Shown in pieces: positions 12,585 through 23,778 of a DNA stretch of 64,000 nucleotides. The notes below the pieces were generated by a model. That model saw nothing but the letters and a program-made list of their open reading frames with translations. It had not been told where the DNA came from and ran no database searches. Made by a program: the position numbers and the translations under genes. Position 1 is the stretch's first letter. The number at the start of each line of letters is the position of its first letter. Origin of the DNA: Eucommia ulmoides (Eukaryota; Streptophyta; Magnoliopsida; Garryales; Eucommiaceae); the NCBI GenBank assembly GCA_016647705.1, contig CM028325.1, positions 32,902,474 through 32,966,473 on the forward strand, read 5' to 3'.

Positions 12585-13310
12585 AGTAACGACCTGATTT
12601 CTCAGGGCTGCCACGTGATTTCTCCTCTTGGAGAATTAACACTAAAGTCGATTGATCAAAATTTTATGCTATAAAATCCAATAAATTTTAAAATGCGTCA
12701 GCGATAAGTAATTAATAATTCATTTTATAAAAATATTTGAATTTATAATCCGACAACGATAATTGTAATTATTGAATTTATAATTTATCAATTTATCGAA
12801 TTGATTTTACAACGGTGAAAAATAAATACAACTATTACAATTTTAAATAGATATTCAACTAAAATTCTTGTCTTCGTTTTCCTCTCGCTGGTCTTGCAAT
12901 CAAAATTGTGGGGTTGTGAGCCAACGCTCAGTAGAATTTCAACCTATTTAATACATGCATTTAATTAATTAAACAAATAAAACACATTGATATGATTTTC
13001 ACATAATCATAATTATTTCATGCGAACTAACAACGATAATTCACCGACAATAATAACGTTAATCACCCAATAGACAAATTAAATACAAATATTAGAAGAG
13101 TAAGAAATTCTACCTGATATCCGAATCGAAATTGCAACGGTGTGAATTTTATTTTTTTTCTCTTTTGATCTTCTCTTTTTTTTTCGTCACCTTGTTCTCG
13201 AAAAAATATCCCTCAACTATATGTATTTTGTTTTCATATATATATATATATAGATATATATATCAGTCTTATACATATCCATAATGATAACTTGATCACT
13301 TATCCTTTAC

Positions 13311-13373
<63 letters not shown>

Positions 13374-13661
13374 TAACACATAACTGGTGACTCATGAAAT
13401 GAAATCACGAGTCATCAATATTAAAAAATTCACTAATGACCTTCTTAAAATACAGAAAATATTAATTATATCTCAAAACTCTTAAAAATAAATTTTAAAT
13501 AACACAATAGTCCCAAAACAATTAAAAGTCAATTTAAAATTAACACTTAACCCCCAAAATTTTCAAATATTATTTATATCTGAAATTTATAAAACCAACC
13601 TAAAAATGTTAAACTTATATAAACTAATATTTTCAAAAATACAAATTTTTGGGGTATTACA
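12585..13661 (-). repeat. LTR of the tandem array, copy c (right end)
   Basis: This 1077-bp LTR has the same termini as copy b. It is the 5' LTR of the array in minus orientation, next to the primer-binding site at 12571-12582. It abuts Tat-like element sequence at 13662. Confidence 0.85.
13311..13372. repeat. (TTA)n microsatellite in LTR copy c
   Basis: About 20 TTA units. The same place in LTR copy b (3720-3750) has only a few, so the tract grew after the LTRs separated. Confidence 0.95.
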
Positions 13662-13855
13662 CGGCACATATTTGTTCGAGATGAGACAGAGGGCTGCTCA
13701 TCCCGCCCTTGTGTTTTGCTCAATGATTGAATGAAGGGTTGCACATCCCTGTCCGAGATGGGCGAGTGGCTACTTTTCTCCGTCATGAGTAGAATTTGAA
13801 GAATAGAGAACAGGTTGAATCAAACACATATTTTATTGATAAGTAGTTTCATTAC

Positions 13856-15253
13856 TGTACGCGCGAGGATTCACAACCCTGTTTCCTTCTCGCGGTAATT
13901 GGACTACTCACAAGTGTACGAGGTCTAGTTTTAATATAATGGATCTTTTAGGATCGGATATCGTTCCACTGGGAAATTCGTGTAATTCGGTTGAGTATTG
14001 TGATTTACATAGTTTCGTATTATCTCGACTAATCGTAATTTGTTTGTTTTCTATTTACTATACTAAGATAAATGACAACTATTATGTTAGTTCTAATTAC
14101 ACTAATTACTTAGGTATTAATCTCTTTCATATAATGCATAATCGACGTCATTTAGTTAGCTATAACGGTTTTCATCTAATCCGACAACCTCTGTATCAAT
14201 AACCCTCCGCTACCTCTCCCAAGTGTAAAACGAGGGATTACACGACTTCGTGTCAACGAAGAAGTCCCCTTCAATGCCTAAATAACCCTAAGTCGCGTGA
14301 GTTTTGAGCCAACGTCATGAGTTGCATACGTTCTAATGCCCTCCCGGGTCGTTAGAACGTCACGTTGTGTTTACCCTAGTCTGAATCTGGGGTTACCTCT
14401 CCCGAGTGTCAAACCCCGCATTCTCGGTTTATCAATACAAGAATAATGACAAGAATAACGATAAACACAATCGGATTTAGACAACTTACTCGTTAAAGTA
14501 ACATAAATTTACTCAACTAAACGATTACATGATTTTGACTACACCTAAGTAATATTTAACTACTACTACAAGTTCTTAGCCATATACCATTCAAAATAAG
14601 AGGGATTCAACATTCTTAGATATGAAAAAATGATTACAAAGAATAAAATAAGAGAGAAACGATCAAATCTGGAAGTGAAACGGAAACTTCGCTTAGGCAG
14701 TGCTTAAGTCGGTTAGAATTTCGCCTAAGCGGTAGAATCTTCGCTTAGGCGGAGGACTAACTTCTTGGCTCCTTATCTTTCTGACAGAATTCCGCCTAGG
14801 CGGTAGCTACTTCGCCTAGGCGAATTTACAGCAGTGCAGCTCTATCCAGCAGTTCAGTACTTCCAGCGTTCTGGTGGATTTTTGCCTAGGCGGTGGAAAT
14901 TTCGCCTAGGCGGATTCAATACTTCAGCCCTTACAACCTTCTGATGGATTTCCGCCTAGGCGGTAGAAACTTCGCCTAGGCAGATTTCAAATCTTCAGCA
15001 ATTCAACTTTCTGATGAATGTCCGCCTAGGCGGTGGAAACTTCGCCTAGGCGGATTTGACCTGTTATTTGAAACCTCTTTTTTTTTTTTCATCTTTTTGG
15101 CTACCCCTTTCACACCATTTTGCTCGGTTTGCCAATTGTTTACATCCCTGCTCCTGACTAATAAAAACAACTAAAACGGTATTCAAACTTCAATAAAATA
15201 CTCGAAAACTGGCAAATTCAGTTTAGAATTAGATAGGTATTTTACACCTATCA
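13856..15253 (-). repeat. Solo LTR of the gag-only Athila-like family, palindrome-rich subfamily
   Basis: The LTR starts TGTACGCGCG and ends CACCTATCA on the plus strand and is flanked by ATTAC at 13851-13855 and 15254-15258, a perfect 5-bp target duplication within the Tat-like element tail. It shares the family block TACCCTAGTCTGAATCTGG and GAGTGTCAAACCCCG with the LTRs at 4475, 8827, 26841 and 30910. At 1398 bp it is full length, and no internal region is present. It differs enough from the others to be a separate subfamily. Confidence 0.88.
14690..15055. repeat. Tandem array of CCGCCTAGGCGG palindromes
   Basis: About eleven copies of the 12-bp perfect palindrome CCGCCTAGGCGG or near variants occur in pairs, in units of about 70 bp (clear at about 14790, 14880, 14950 and 15020). 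Each unit has one palindrome followed by GGTAGAAACTT and a second. On the element's own strand the array begins about 200 bp from the LTR start, that is in U3. Confidence 0.85.
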
Positions 15254-15451
15254 ATTACAAACTTCAAAAAATAATTTTTTTTACAAGTCCATCGGGTCTT
15301 CCTCATTGGGGTAGTAGCGGTTGAGATGCTCTGCATTCTAGGGATGTCTTAGTGGGATACCCTTTTCCGTTTCCAGCTCATAGGTACTGGGACGGGCAAT
15401 ACAAGTAAATAGGTATAGCCTTTTCCAGGTCGGGGTTAACTTGCCCGTGGT

Positions 15452-16400
15452 TTAATCCTTGGTGGCTAGGGTTACTTTTCGGAGAACGAGATCGCCAACG
15501 TCGAATGACCGAGGGTGGACCATTCTGTTATAATATATGGCCTCCATTTGTTGATAAGCTGCTTGTCGGACGCGGGTATGCTCTCTCTTTTCTTCGAGAA
15601 GGTTAAGGTTAAGGGCCAAGGAGACGTCATTATCTTCTGGGTTGAAGACCATTGCTGTTCGAGGAGAGGGCATGCCAATCTCGACAAGGATCACAACTTC
15701 TGATCTGAAGGTCATTGCGAAAGGGGTTTCTCTCATGGGGGTCCTTGTTGTGGTATGATACGCCTAGAGAACGGGGCACATGTCAACAATTCGTCGTCCT
15801 TTCAATTTATCCAGCCTAGTCTTAAGTCCGTAGAGAATGGTTCGGTTAGTGACTACCACTTATCTGTTGGCTTGAGGATGCCTTGGAGAGGCGAAGTGGG
15901 TCTGAATCCCTAGCCCGACACATAATTTTGCAAAGAGATCATTGTCGAATTGCTTCCCGTTGTCGGAGGCAATAGCCTTGGGTATTCCAAAATGGTAAAC
16001 TATGCTTTCCGAAATGAAGTCTCTGATCTTTTCTTTCAAGATTTGTGTAAGGGGCTTGGCCTATACCCATTTCACAAAAACGTCAATTGCAACAACGAGA
16101 AATTTTCTTTGCCCGATCCCTTGGGAGAATAGTCTGAGAAGGTAAATGCCCCACTGGGCAAATGGCCAAAGACTCGTTATGGGGATGAGAACAATTGGGG
16201 GGAACTGAGGATGGAAAGCGAACCTTTGACATTTATCATATTTTTCACAAATTCCATGGAGTTCTTATGCATGTCTGGTCAGAAGTATCCATGTCTGATG
16301 AGCTTGTGAACCATGAACCTTTATCTTGAGTAGTTTCCACACACCCCTTAATGAACTTCTCTCATCATGTAATCAGCCTCTTCGGGCCTCAGCAGCGGGA
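15452..16400 (-). pseudogene. pol: Integrase part of the Tat-like element
   Basis: The frame at 15452-15736 reads like the C-terminal part of a plant gypsy integrase (RETPFAMTFRSEVVILVEIG, then YYNRMVHPRSFDVGDLVLRK). The segment around 15925-15980 carries the core motif SDNGKQF on the minus strand. Fossil, broken. Confidence 0.75.
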
Positions 16401-16540
16401 GTACGGTCCCAAGAAAGATTGTTGATAAAGCACCCCATTGATGAGGGTGGACCTTCTTGCTGCCCTATAGCGCATCCGCCTGGCCTTTGTCCGGTTAGAG
16501 GGGGCATTCCATGTTGGAGATAATCCTTTATCAAGTCTAT

Positions 16541-17441
16541 CTAGGTTGGTCTATTGGAGAGGGCACATATGGTGGACACCTGGTCGGAAGCTGCTGTACC
16601 CAGTTCGTCCAGATATTCGACGGGGATGTTTTTCTTCAGGGTGAATTCCACCACGGAGGCTAAGTTGGAGAAAGCGTTAGCATGCCTATTCTCTTCTCCG
16701 GAGATCTGCCTCACTTGGAAATTTTTGAAATTTTCCATAAGTGTTTTCACCCTCCTGAGGTAAGTAGTCATGCTCCTTAGCTGCGTACTCGCCATTAACT
16801 TGGTTTATAACAAGTTGTGAGTCGTAGAAGACTTGGAGATTCTTGGAGTTGAATTCTCTTACCATCCTAAGTCAAGCGAGAAGGGATTCATATTTAGCTT
16901 CATTGTTGATGGTTCGGAACCCCAATTGGAGGACATATTCAATCTCTTCCTGGTCTGGGGCTACTAGAACCATCCCGGCCCCGCAGCCTCCAATGTTTGA
17001 GGAACCGTCTGTGAAGATTTGCCACTAGTCTGGGTCGAGATTGTCATTTGATCCAAGATAGGATGAGGTCCTTTATGGGATCGGTGCCTTAGCCGGGCCG
17101 AGATGAGTCTCTTGTTGGGCAGGGTCATAGTCATCCAGGATGGGCCCTTCTGGGAAGGTCAGCTCGACAATGAAATTAGCCAGGACCTGTCCCTTGATGG
17201 CTGTCCTGGGCCAGTAATCAATGTGGAATTGGCCTAGCTTGAGGCTATATTTCATGAGCCGACCAGAGACATTTGGGGAATGAAGAACTTGCCTTAGAGG
17301 TTGATCAGTAAGGATGACAATCGTGTGTGCTTGGAAGTACTGTCTTAACTTTCTTGATGCGATGAGAAAGGCATAATTCAACTTCTCAAACCGCTGGTAT
17401 TTTGTCTCGGCGTCGGTCAGTACTTGACTCGAGTAATACAT
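16541..17441 (-). pseudogene. pol: RNase H part of the Tat-like element
   Basis: Segment 17073-17441 has the motifs of the RT-connected RNase H (YYSSQVLTDAETKYQRFEKL, then ILTDQPLRQVLHSPNVSGRL). Segment 16541-16795 matches the additional RNase H end found in Tat-type elements (YLRRVKTLMENFKNFQVRQI). Fossil, broken. Confidence 0.7.
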
Positions 17442-17712
17442 GGGTCTTTGGATCCAATCATCTTCTCGGATAAGAGCAGCGCTGACTGTTGTATTTGAAA
17501 TAGCTATGTACAGGAATAATTTCTTTTTATCCTTAGGGGTACTGAGCAGCAGTGCCGAGGAGAAGTAAGCTTTAAGCTCTTGGAAGATGGATTCTACACT
17601 CTATCGTCTATTCAAAGGTTTTGTTGCCTCGTAAAATCTTCAAGAGAGGCAGGCATTTCTTCGAGGAACGCAAAATGAAGCGGTTAAGAGCGGCTAGTCT
17701 TCTGGTAACCAT

Positions 17713-18381
17713 TTAGACTTCTTTCTTCATCTGTGGAGAGGCCATTTCGAGAATGGCACTGATCGGATCGGGGTTGGTATCAATGTCACGTTGGGAAACC
17801 ATGTAGCCTAGGAATTTCCTTGCTGAGATCCCGAAGATGCACTTGGTAGGGTTTAACTTCATGCGATAGGCTCGAAGTTTATCAAAGCAATTCTGGAGAT
17901 GGACAATGTGGTCAGACGCTTTGGTGCTCTTTACGAGCATGTCATTTATGTAAACCTCCATTGTTGATCCAATCTCTTATTTGAACATCTTATTTAAGAG
18001 CCTTTGGTAGGTTGCCACGGTATTACGAAGGCTGAAAGACATAACCTTGTAGTAGTAGGTGCTTTTATCCCTGATGAACGAGGTCTTACCCTTATCAAGA
18101 AGAAACATGGGGATTTGATTATATCTGGCATAAGCGTCAAGGAAACTTAGGAGCTCGTGTCCTGCCGTGGCATTTATCACTAAATCTATTCTCGACAAAG
18201 GAAAGAAATCCTTGGGGCATGCCTTGTTGAGGTCGTTGAAGTCCATGCAAAGACGCCACTTGTTCCCGGCCTTGGGCACGAAGACAATGTTGGAGACCCA
18301 ATCTGGGTACTCAACTTCTTCCACTAAGGCCGATTTCTCTAACTTGTCCATTTCGTTCTCAATGAGGTTCTGGCGTTTCAA
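17713..18381 (-). pseudogene. pol: Reverse transcriptase part of the Tat-like element
   Basis: Two adjacent segments hold RT signatures: WRLCMDFNDLNKACPKDFFP with LSFLDAYARYNQIPM (17977-18381), and VYINDMLVKS with KLNPTKCIFGISARKFLGYM (17713-17961). These are the palm-domain motifs of plant gypsy RT. Fossil, broken. Confidence 0.85.
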
Positions 18382-18649
18382 GTGAAATTTTCTCCATTTC
18401 TACCTCACGGGGGAATGATGAGGATCGATGGGAAGACAATATATGGATAAACTTGGGTTGATCCCAGGAAGTTCGTTGTGAGACCAAGCGAACATATCGT
18501 AGTTTTTCATGAAGAGATTGGTGAGTTCTTCTTGTTGTGCCGCACTGAGCTTAGCGCCTATCTGGATAGTCCTTCTTTAATGGTAGGATGGATAGATAAC
18601 TCCAATAGATCTTTATGGGGCTGCGGATGAGGCTTATCATCTCGAGGGG

Positions 18650-20400
18650 GTCATCGATCGGCACGGTTCCGGGATCTGATGGGGCCATAAGCTCGACCTT
18701 GCTGTTCCCGGTCTCGATCGCTAATTTCTATTTCCTCTTCTCGAGTGCCCTCCTGGCACGTGATCTGGCTATCTCTTGATCTCCATGCACTTTCCTTACC
18801 TCCCTCTGTGGGGAACTTTAGTGATTGGTGATAGGGAAAAGACATGGCCTTTAGGGTAGCTAAAGTCGATTGCTCAATAATGACATTATATAGAAAAAGG
18901 TCGGTCCACGATAAAGAATTTAGCCCAAACCATGGTTGAGATGGGCGCAACGCCGACCATGAAGGGAAGGAAAATCCAGCCAATGGAGCTCACGACATCC
19001 CCGCCAAAACCGACAAGGGAGAGGTAGTGGGTTTCGCGGAGCTCAAACTCATGCTCATTTTGTTGAATGCCCATTTGAAGATGATATCCGCAGAGCTTCA
19101 TTCGTCGATCAGAATCTGCCCCACTTTGTAGTGGTTGATTAGGGCCAAAATTACTAAAGCGTCGTCGTGAGGCGTATGCACCCTTTGCAGGTCGACTTCT
19201 TGGAAGGAGATGACATTGTGCATGTCAGCATCAATTATGCCCATCTCGTACACGTCTTCGTCGGCTTTCATCTTCGCTTTATATTCGTACCTCTTACGGG
19301 AAGAGGTTGTCTTCCCTCCGAGACTGAGGCCGTCATGGATCACATTTGTCTCACCGTCCACCTGCATATCATCACTGTATTGCTCAACTTCTTTTCTCGG
19401 TGGAGGTTGGCCATGGTTTTCCTTTCTTGGTTGGCCCCTGTGCTCATCTCGGTGGCTGCTCTCCCCGGTCATAATGGCCGCCCGTTGATCTCTTCTCAGA
19501 ACTGGTAGTATTCATCCGCCGTATGACCGCGATCATGGTAGAATTTGCAATATTTGGTAATGGATTTTCCCATGGGTTTTCCTATGAGAGGAGGAGCATG
19601 AGGAAAAAATTATTTTCCCATTTTTTTGGCAAAAATTGTTGCAATGGACATTGCACGGAACCACTTCAAGCATGATCTCTTCAACAAATAGATACCTTAT
19701 CCCCAAAAGGATCCCTATGGTACCTCTAGGGACTCATATATAAATGAGTGTTGCCTCCATCTTGGCTATGCGCCTTTCTAGAGCGACATCCCCCTGAGCG
19801 GTGCTGCAACTTGGCTTGCAGTCGCTCTGAATCCCTGCCTCCTAGCGGGAGAGAGTGAGATTCTTCCTTCCGGACATGGTGAATATTGCGCTCAACGCGG
19901 GTGATATTGCTATAGGTTATTCCCAGTTGGGACTCACGGCGATCCTCTGTTCGACAACCCTGATAGGGTAGAGATGAGAAGTGTGACACAACTGGTGGAG
20001 CAAAATCCTGTTCCTAGACCGGATGGTCACGGGGACGATACTGATCCCTCAGGACATACCCTTAGAATGAATCACACAATCTGATACCTAGTGATATTTC
20101 TCTTCCCTGTATTTTGGAGAATCATTCCCCCCGGAGATGGGGTCGGTCTTAGGCGGGAGAGGATAAGGTCGAGGCAAGATTGGAATTAGCCACTCTGGTG
20201 CTCCAAATTATCAATCCTCATCGTATTCGTAGCTCTAGAGTCTGGCGAGGTGTGAACTCTTGAGGACAGAGCTGACGGACCTGCCTGGTCAGTCGGGGGT
20301 GCGTTTTTTTCTTCTTCTAGGATAGGGACTGAAGACACGCATCCGGTCTATGGACTCTTAACATCTTTGTGGTCGGGTTACTATTTACTTCACTATTTAG
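18650..20400 (-). pseudogene. gag: Gag and protease region of the Tat-like element
   Basis: The segment at 19098-19472 ends in VGQILIDE, the approach to the aspartic-protease active site of plant gypsy elements, after a charged gag tail rich in Arg, Glu and His. The frame at 19726-19989 is also charged and may be gag linker. The rest is not resolved. Confidence 0.55.
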
Positions 20401-20501
20401 GTCTCTCGATCGTGTGGAATAACCATATATATTATAATCATCAAGCCTCTAGTCGAGAAGGGAATTGATGATAATGGGAGCAAGGCTTTTAGTAGCATTT
20501 T

Positions 20502-20519
20502 CCGTAGATGGCGCCAAAC
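20502..20519 (-). other. Primer-binding site of the Tat-like element
   Basis: The minus strand reads GTTTGGCGCCATCTACGG directly after the LTR end (ATCAACA). It is of the TGGCGCC type usual in Tat and Athila elements. Confidence 0.75.
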
Positions 20520-21586
20520 TGTTGATGTCGGATTTTGTACGACCTTAACGGTATAATCTGGTTACTATTGATGGATATCTTCTTCCCTATTGGGATGGGG
20601 ATGAAGAAGTCCGGGATCAATCCATCTAACCCAAGATAGGCAAAGTTGGAGTGACCTGGGATAGATTCTGAGTAGTGAAGCAACCTGGGTGCCTTCTAAT
20701 CCATGGAGAGTCTTTCGACTGGGAAGGGATGGGTCCAAGCTGAAATGAGCTCAACTGCCTTCCGATTTGAGAAGAGATTAGTCTGAGTTAGGATGAGCTC
20801 AGATACTTTTTGGTCTTCTGATCCGTGGAGAGATGAGCCCGAGCTGGGATGGACAATAACTTGTCACCTGCACAAAGGATTTTTTGGGATAAACCCAGCG
20901 TGTCCCCTCCGGCATGAGAATCAGCGCTTAGGTGGAAGAGATAGAAATATGCTATCGAGAAGAGTATGCAAATTTGGTGTACCTTTGGGCATCGGTATGC
21001 CCTCCTTTATATAGGCAATTCATTGGCTAGTTTAGGGGCCTAATAAAGTATTAGTGTTCCATCCCGGCGCGTGGCTAATGAGAGGGCGAGTGAGAAGCTT
21101 AAATTCATGGGCCTGGGCTTTATGGATCTGTTGTAGTGGCCCATGGCCAAGGACATTAGCAAGTGGAGAAGTGGCCTGGCCTATGACCTAAGATGGGTTC
21201 TTCCTGCTGTCCACGAGATGGAAAGTTCTATCTCCTGACCTTCCCGGATAGTCGGAGACGGGAATGGAGAATTCTGAAGCGCTTAATTCCCTACTCTTCT
21301 CGGATAGCCGAAGACGAGAAGGGGGGTGTTCTATTGAGGAACTTGTGGAGTAGATTTCCAAGATGGGCGGAGCCGACTTATGGAGAATGCCGAGATGGGG
21401 AGAGGCTTCCCCATCCTGATGGCAGCTAGACTCTTCTTCCTGGAGAATGCTGTTGACTGAGGTGTGCCTCTTCCTAGCAAAATCTTTACACTTTGTCTTT
21501 GGTAGGAGTTGACCTTGTTGGAGAGTTGCCTGACACGTGGTGATTATTTATTGGTTGCGTGGGAGTGCCCATTTTTACACTCATTA
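20520..21586 (-). repeat. 5' LTR of the Tat-like element
   Basis: The LTR starts TGTTGATGTCGG and ends TACACTCATTA on the plus strand, about 1067 bp. It aligns with the solo LTR at 22721-23778 at both ends and through the middle. Confidence 0.8.
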
Positions 21587-21594
21587 ATCTCTAC

Positions 21595-21776
21595 CAATGA
21601 ATTTTCTAGATCTATTCGAACAATCTGGAGACAAACCAATCCTTAAATTGTTGGAGACTATTAGATGCTTGTGAACGAAAAGAATAAGTGGACACATTTT
21701 CTCCCCCAATGGATTTTTTAGATCTATTCGAACAAGCTAGAGACAAGCCAATCCTTAGATTGTTGAATACTATTAG
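21595..21776. repeat. Direct repeat of about 70 bp, two copies 112 bp apart
   Basis: 21595-21664 and 21707-21776 share TAGATCTATTCGAACAA followed by GAGACAA and CCAATCCTTA, and both end ACTATTAG. The intervening 42 bases are unique. Confidence 0.85.
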
Positions 21777-22205
21777 TCTCTATTTGTTTATTGTTTCTGT
21801 TTTTTAATTCTTATTCTTGCTCTTAAAATTTTTAGATTCATGTACTCATTTGGTAAACACATTTTTGTTCTCAAAAGTTTAGGAGTAATTTAAAATTATT
21901 TCCTAAATTTCTTAAGAATATGAGAAACAAAAATATATTGATTCCTATTCACTCCTATAAAACTATTCCCACTACCATTCCGCTAACCACCATACATTTA
22001 GAGAAAAAATAAATAAATGTTACAACGAAAAGTGTTTCTTGTTTATGTTCTCATAAATTAAAAGAAACAATTTGAGGACAATGATTGTTACCAAACATGT
22101 TTCTATTTTCAGAATGCTCCAGAACTGAAACAAAATTCTAATCTTATTCTAGTTTATTTGAAGTAGAAACAGAAAAACAGAAACTATAACCGAACGCCAC
22201 TTTAT
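21777..22205. mobile_element. Possible MITE with imperfect terminal inverted repeats
   Basis: The left end (TTGTTTATTGTTTCTGTTTT) and the reverse complement of the right end (TTCGGTTATAGTTTCTGTTT) match over about 20 bases. The ACCAAACATGTTTCTATTTT segment is typical of small plant DNA transposons. No clear target duplication was found. Confidence 0.35.
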
Positions 22206-22720
22206 GTGCTTGTTAATGAAGGGAATGAGAAAGTGAGGGACCTAATTGATAGTGATAAAATCATTATTTATAGGGTATATGATATTTATCTCCCCTATTT
22301 TTTTGTCATTAACCAAAACTTTCCTCAGTCATTTACTAAATATCAGTCAACCCCTTAAGTTTTTAAATACATAAATATCCCCTTAAGTTTTTTGTTTATA
22401 TTTATATTATCCTCCTTTATCTATTTACACTAATATCTTTATTTAAGAAAATATATATATTTTTTAAAATATTTATCTTTTTAACAAAATATAAAAAAGA
22501 AAACAAAAAGTGTTCTCATGTTGTCTTCTTTTTTTCCCTCATTTCTCTCCCTACCACTACCTCTCCAAAACAACCCCTAGTCCACCATTTCCAGAAAACC
22601 ACTAATTTTAATCTTACTACCCCCTAGATTCAAATCAAAGTTATCCTAGAGTATTGGGATTAGATCTGATCTTAGAAATTCTAAGAGTATTTTTCTTTCT
22701 AAGATTCTATGTGTGGATAT
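22206..22720. other. AT-rich spacer, nothing recognised
   Basis: There is a pyrimidine-rich stretch near 22520-22630. No gene, repeat or element end could be supported. Confidence 0.6.
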
Positions 22721-23778
22721 TGTTGATGTCGGATTTTAGATGACCTCAACGGTATGGTCTGGTCACTTGTTGGTGGAGATGATGTGTTTCTTTGCTAGAA
22801 TGGATATGGAGAAGTTCGGGATCAGTTCGTCTTACCTAAGGTGGGCAGAGGTGAAATGACCTGGAATGGGTTTCAAGTAGGGAAGCTACCCGAGAGTCTT
22901 CTAATCCGTAGAGAGTATTCTAGTCGAGAAGAAGTGAGTTGGAATGCTTTGTGATCCAAGGAGAAGTGGATATAAGATGGGATGAGTCAGAGCCGAGAAT
23001 GGCAGCACTTCGACACCTGCACAAAGAACTTGCCAGAATGGTCCCGGCGTATCATCTCCGGCGTGAGAATCAGTGCTCAGGGGGAAGATTTATAAAAGTG
23101 CTATCGAGAAGAGTAAACAATTTTTGTGTGTACCTTTAGGTATTGGTATACCTTCCTATATACAGGCATAGAGTTGATTAGCTTAAGGGTTTAAGTATGG
23201 ATTAGTGTCCACTCAATATCGCATCAGTGTCCCATTTCGGAGTATGGCCAATGAGATAGTGACAAAGAATAGTTTTACGTCGGTCATAGGCTTTTTGCAC
23301 TGTTGCTGAGGCCCACGGCAGAAGATATTTGTAGCTTGGAGAAGTGATTTAGCCTATGATCTGAGAAGAACACTTTCCTACTATAGACGAGATGAGAAAT
23401 TTGATCCCTACCCTTCCCGGATAAGTGGAGACGGGAAGGAGGAGTCATGTTGAGCTTTCTACCTTGTCCTTCTCGGATAGATGGAGATGGTAAGGGGGAC
23501 TTTTGCTAAAGAGCTTGTGGGTTCAATTTTCGAGATGGACAATACAACTATGGAGAATGCCGAGATGGGGAAGGTTCTCCCATCTTGACGATGGCTTACC
23601 TGCTCTTCCTGGAGAGTGCTGCTGGCTATCTTTGGAGTGGCTAGAATGGGCTATGGTGTGCCCCTGCCCGGCACAATCTTCACACTTAATCCTCGGTATG
23701 AATTGATTGTGATGGAAAGTTATAAGCACGTGACGGTCTTCAATTGATTGCGATGGAGTGACTATTTTACACTCATCA
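22721..23778 (-). repeat. Solo LTR related to the Tat-like element LTR
   Basis: This 1058-bp segment starts TGTTGATGTCGGATTTTA and ends TTTTACACTCATCA. It is homologous to 20520-21586, with shared blocks such as GAGAATCAG and CTATCGAGAAGAGTA. No internal region adjoins it, and the flanking 5-mers (GATAT and ATTAC) do not match. Confidence 0.75.

Larger units (their letters stand above)
1..13661 (-). mobile_element. Tandem array of a noncoding LTR retrotransposon (LTR-internal-LTR-internal-LTR)
   Basis: Two copies of a 3.9-kb unit lie head to tail. Read on the minus strand each LTR starts TGTAATACCCC, each internal region starts with a primer-binding site TGGTATCAGAGC (initiator-Met tRNA type), and a purine tract (AAGGAGGGTAGAT or close) precedes each LTR start. 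Order on the plus strand is partial LTR 1-130, internal 131-2995, LTR 2996-4036, internal 4037-12584, LTR 12585-13661. No gag or pol motif is visible in either internal region, so this is a nonautonomous (LARD-like) element. The Met-type primer site suggests a chromovirus-like helper (inference). LTR copies differ at roughly one base in eight by eye, so it is not young. The left end lies outside the window, so its target duplication cannot be checked. Confidence 0.85.
13662..21586 (-). mobile_element. Broken Tat-like Ty3/gypsy element
   Basis: The element reads on the minus strand in the order 5' LTR (20520-21586), primer-binding site (20502-20519), gag and protease (about 18650-20400), reverse transcriptase (17713-18381), RNase H (16541-17441) and integrase (about 15452-16400). 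RT, RNase H, then integrase is the gypsy order. A solo LTR is nested in the tail region (13856-15253). The 3' LTR is not in the window; the left boundary is the tandem LTR array, which appears to have inserted into this element. Many breaks are present, and it is clearly dead and old. Confidence 0.85.
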
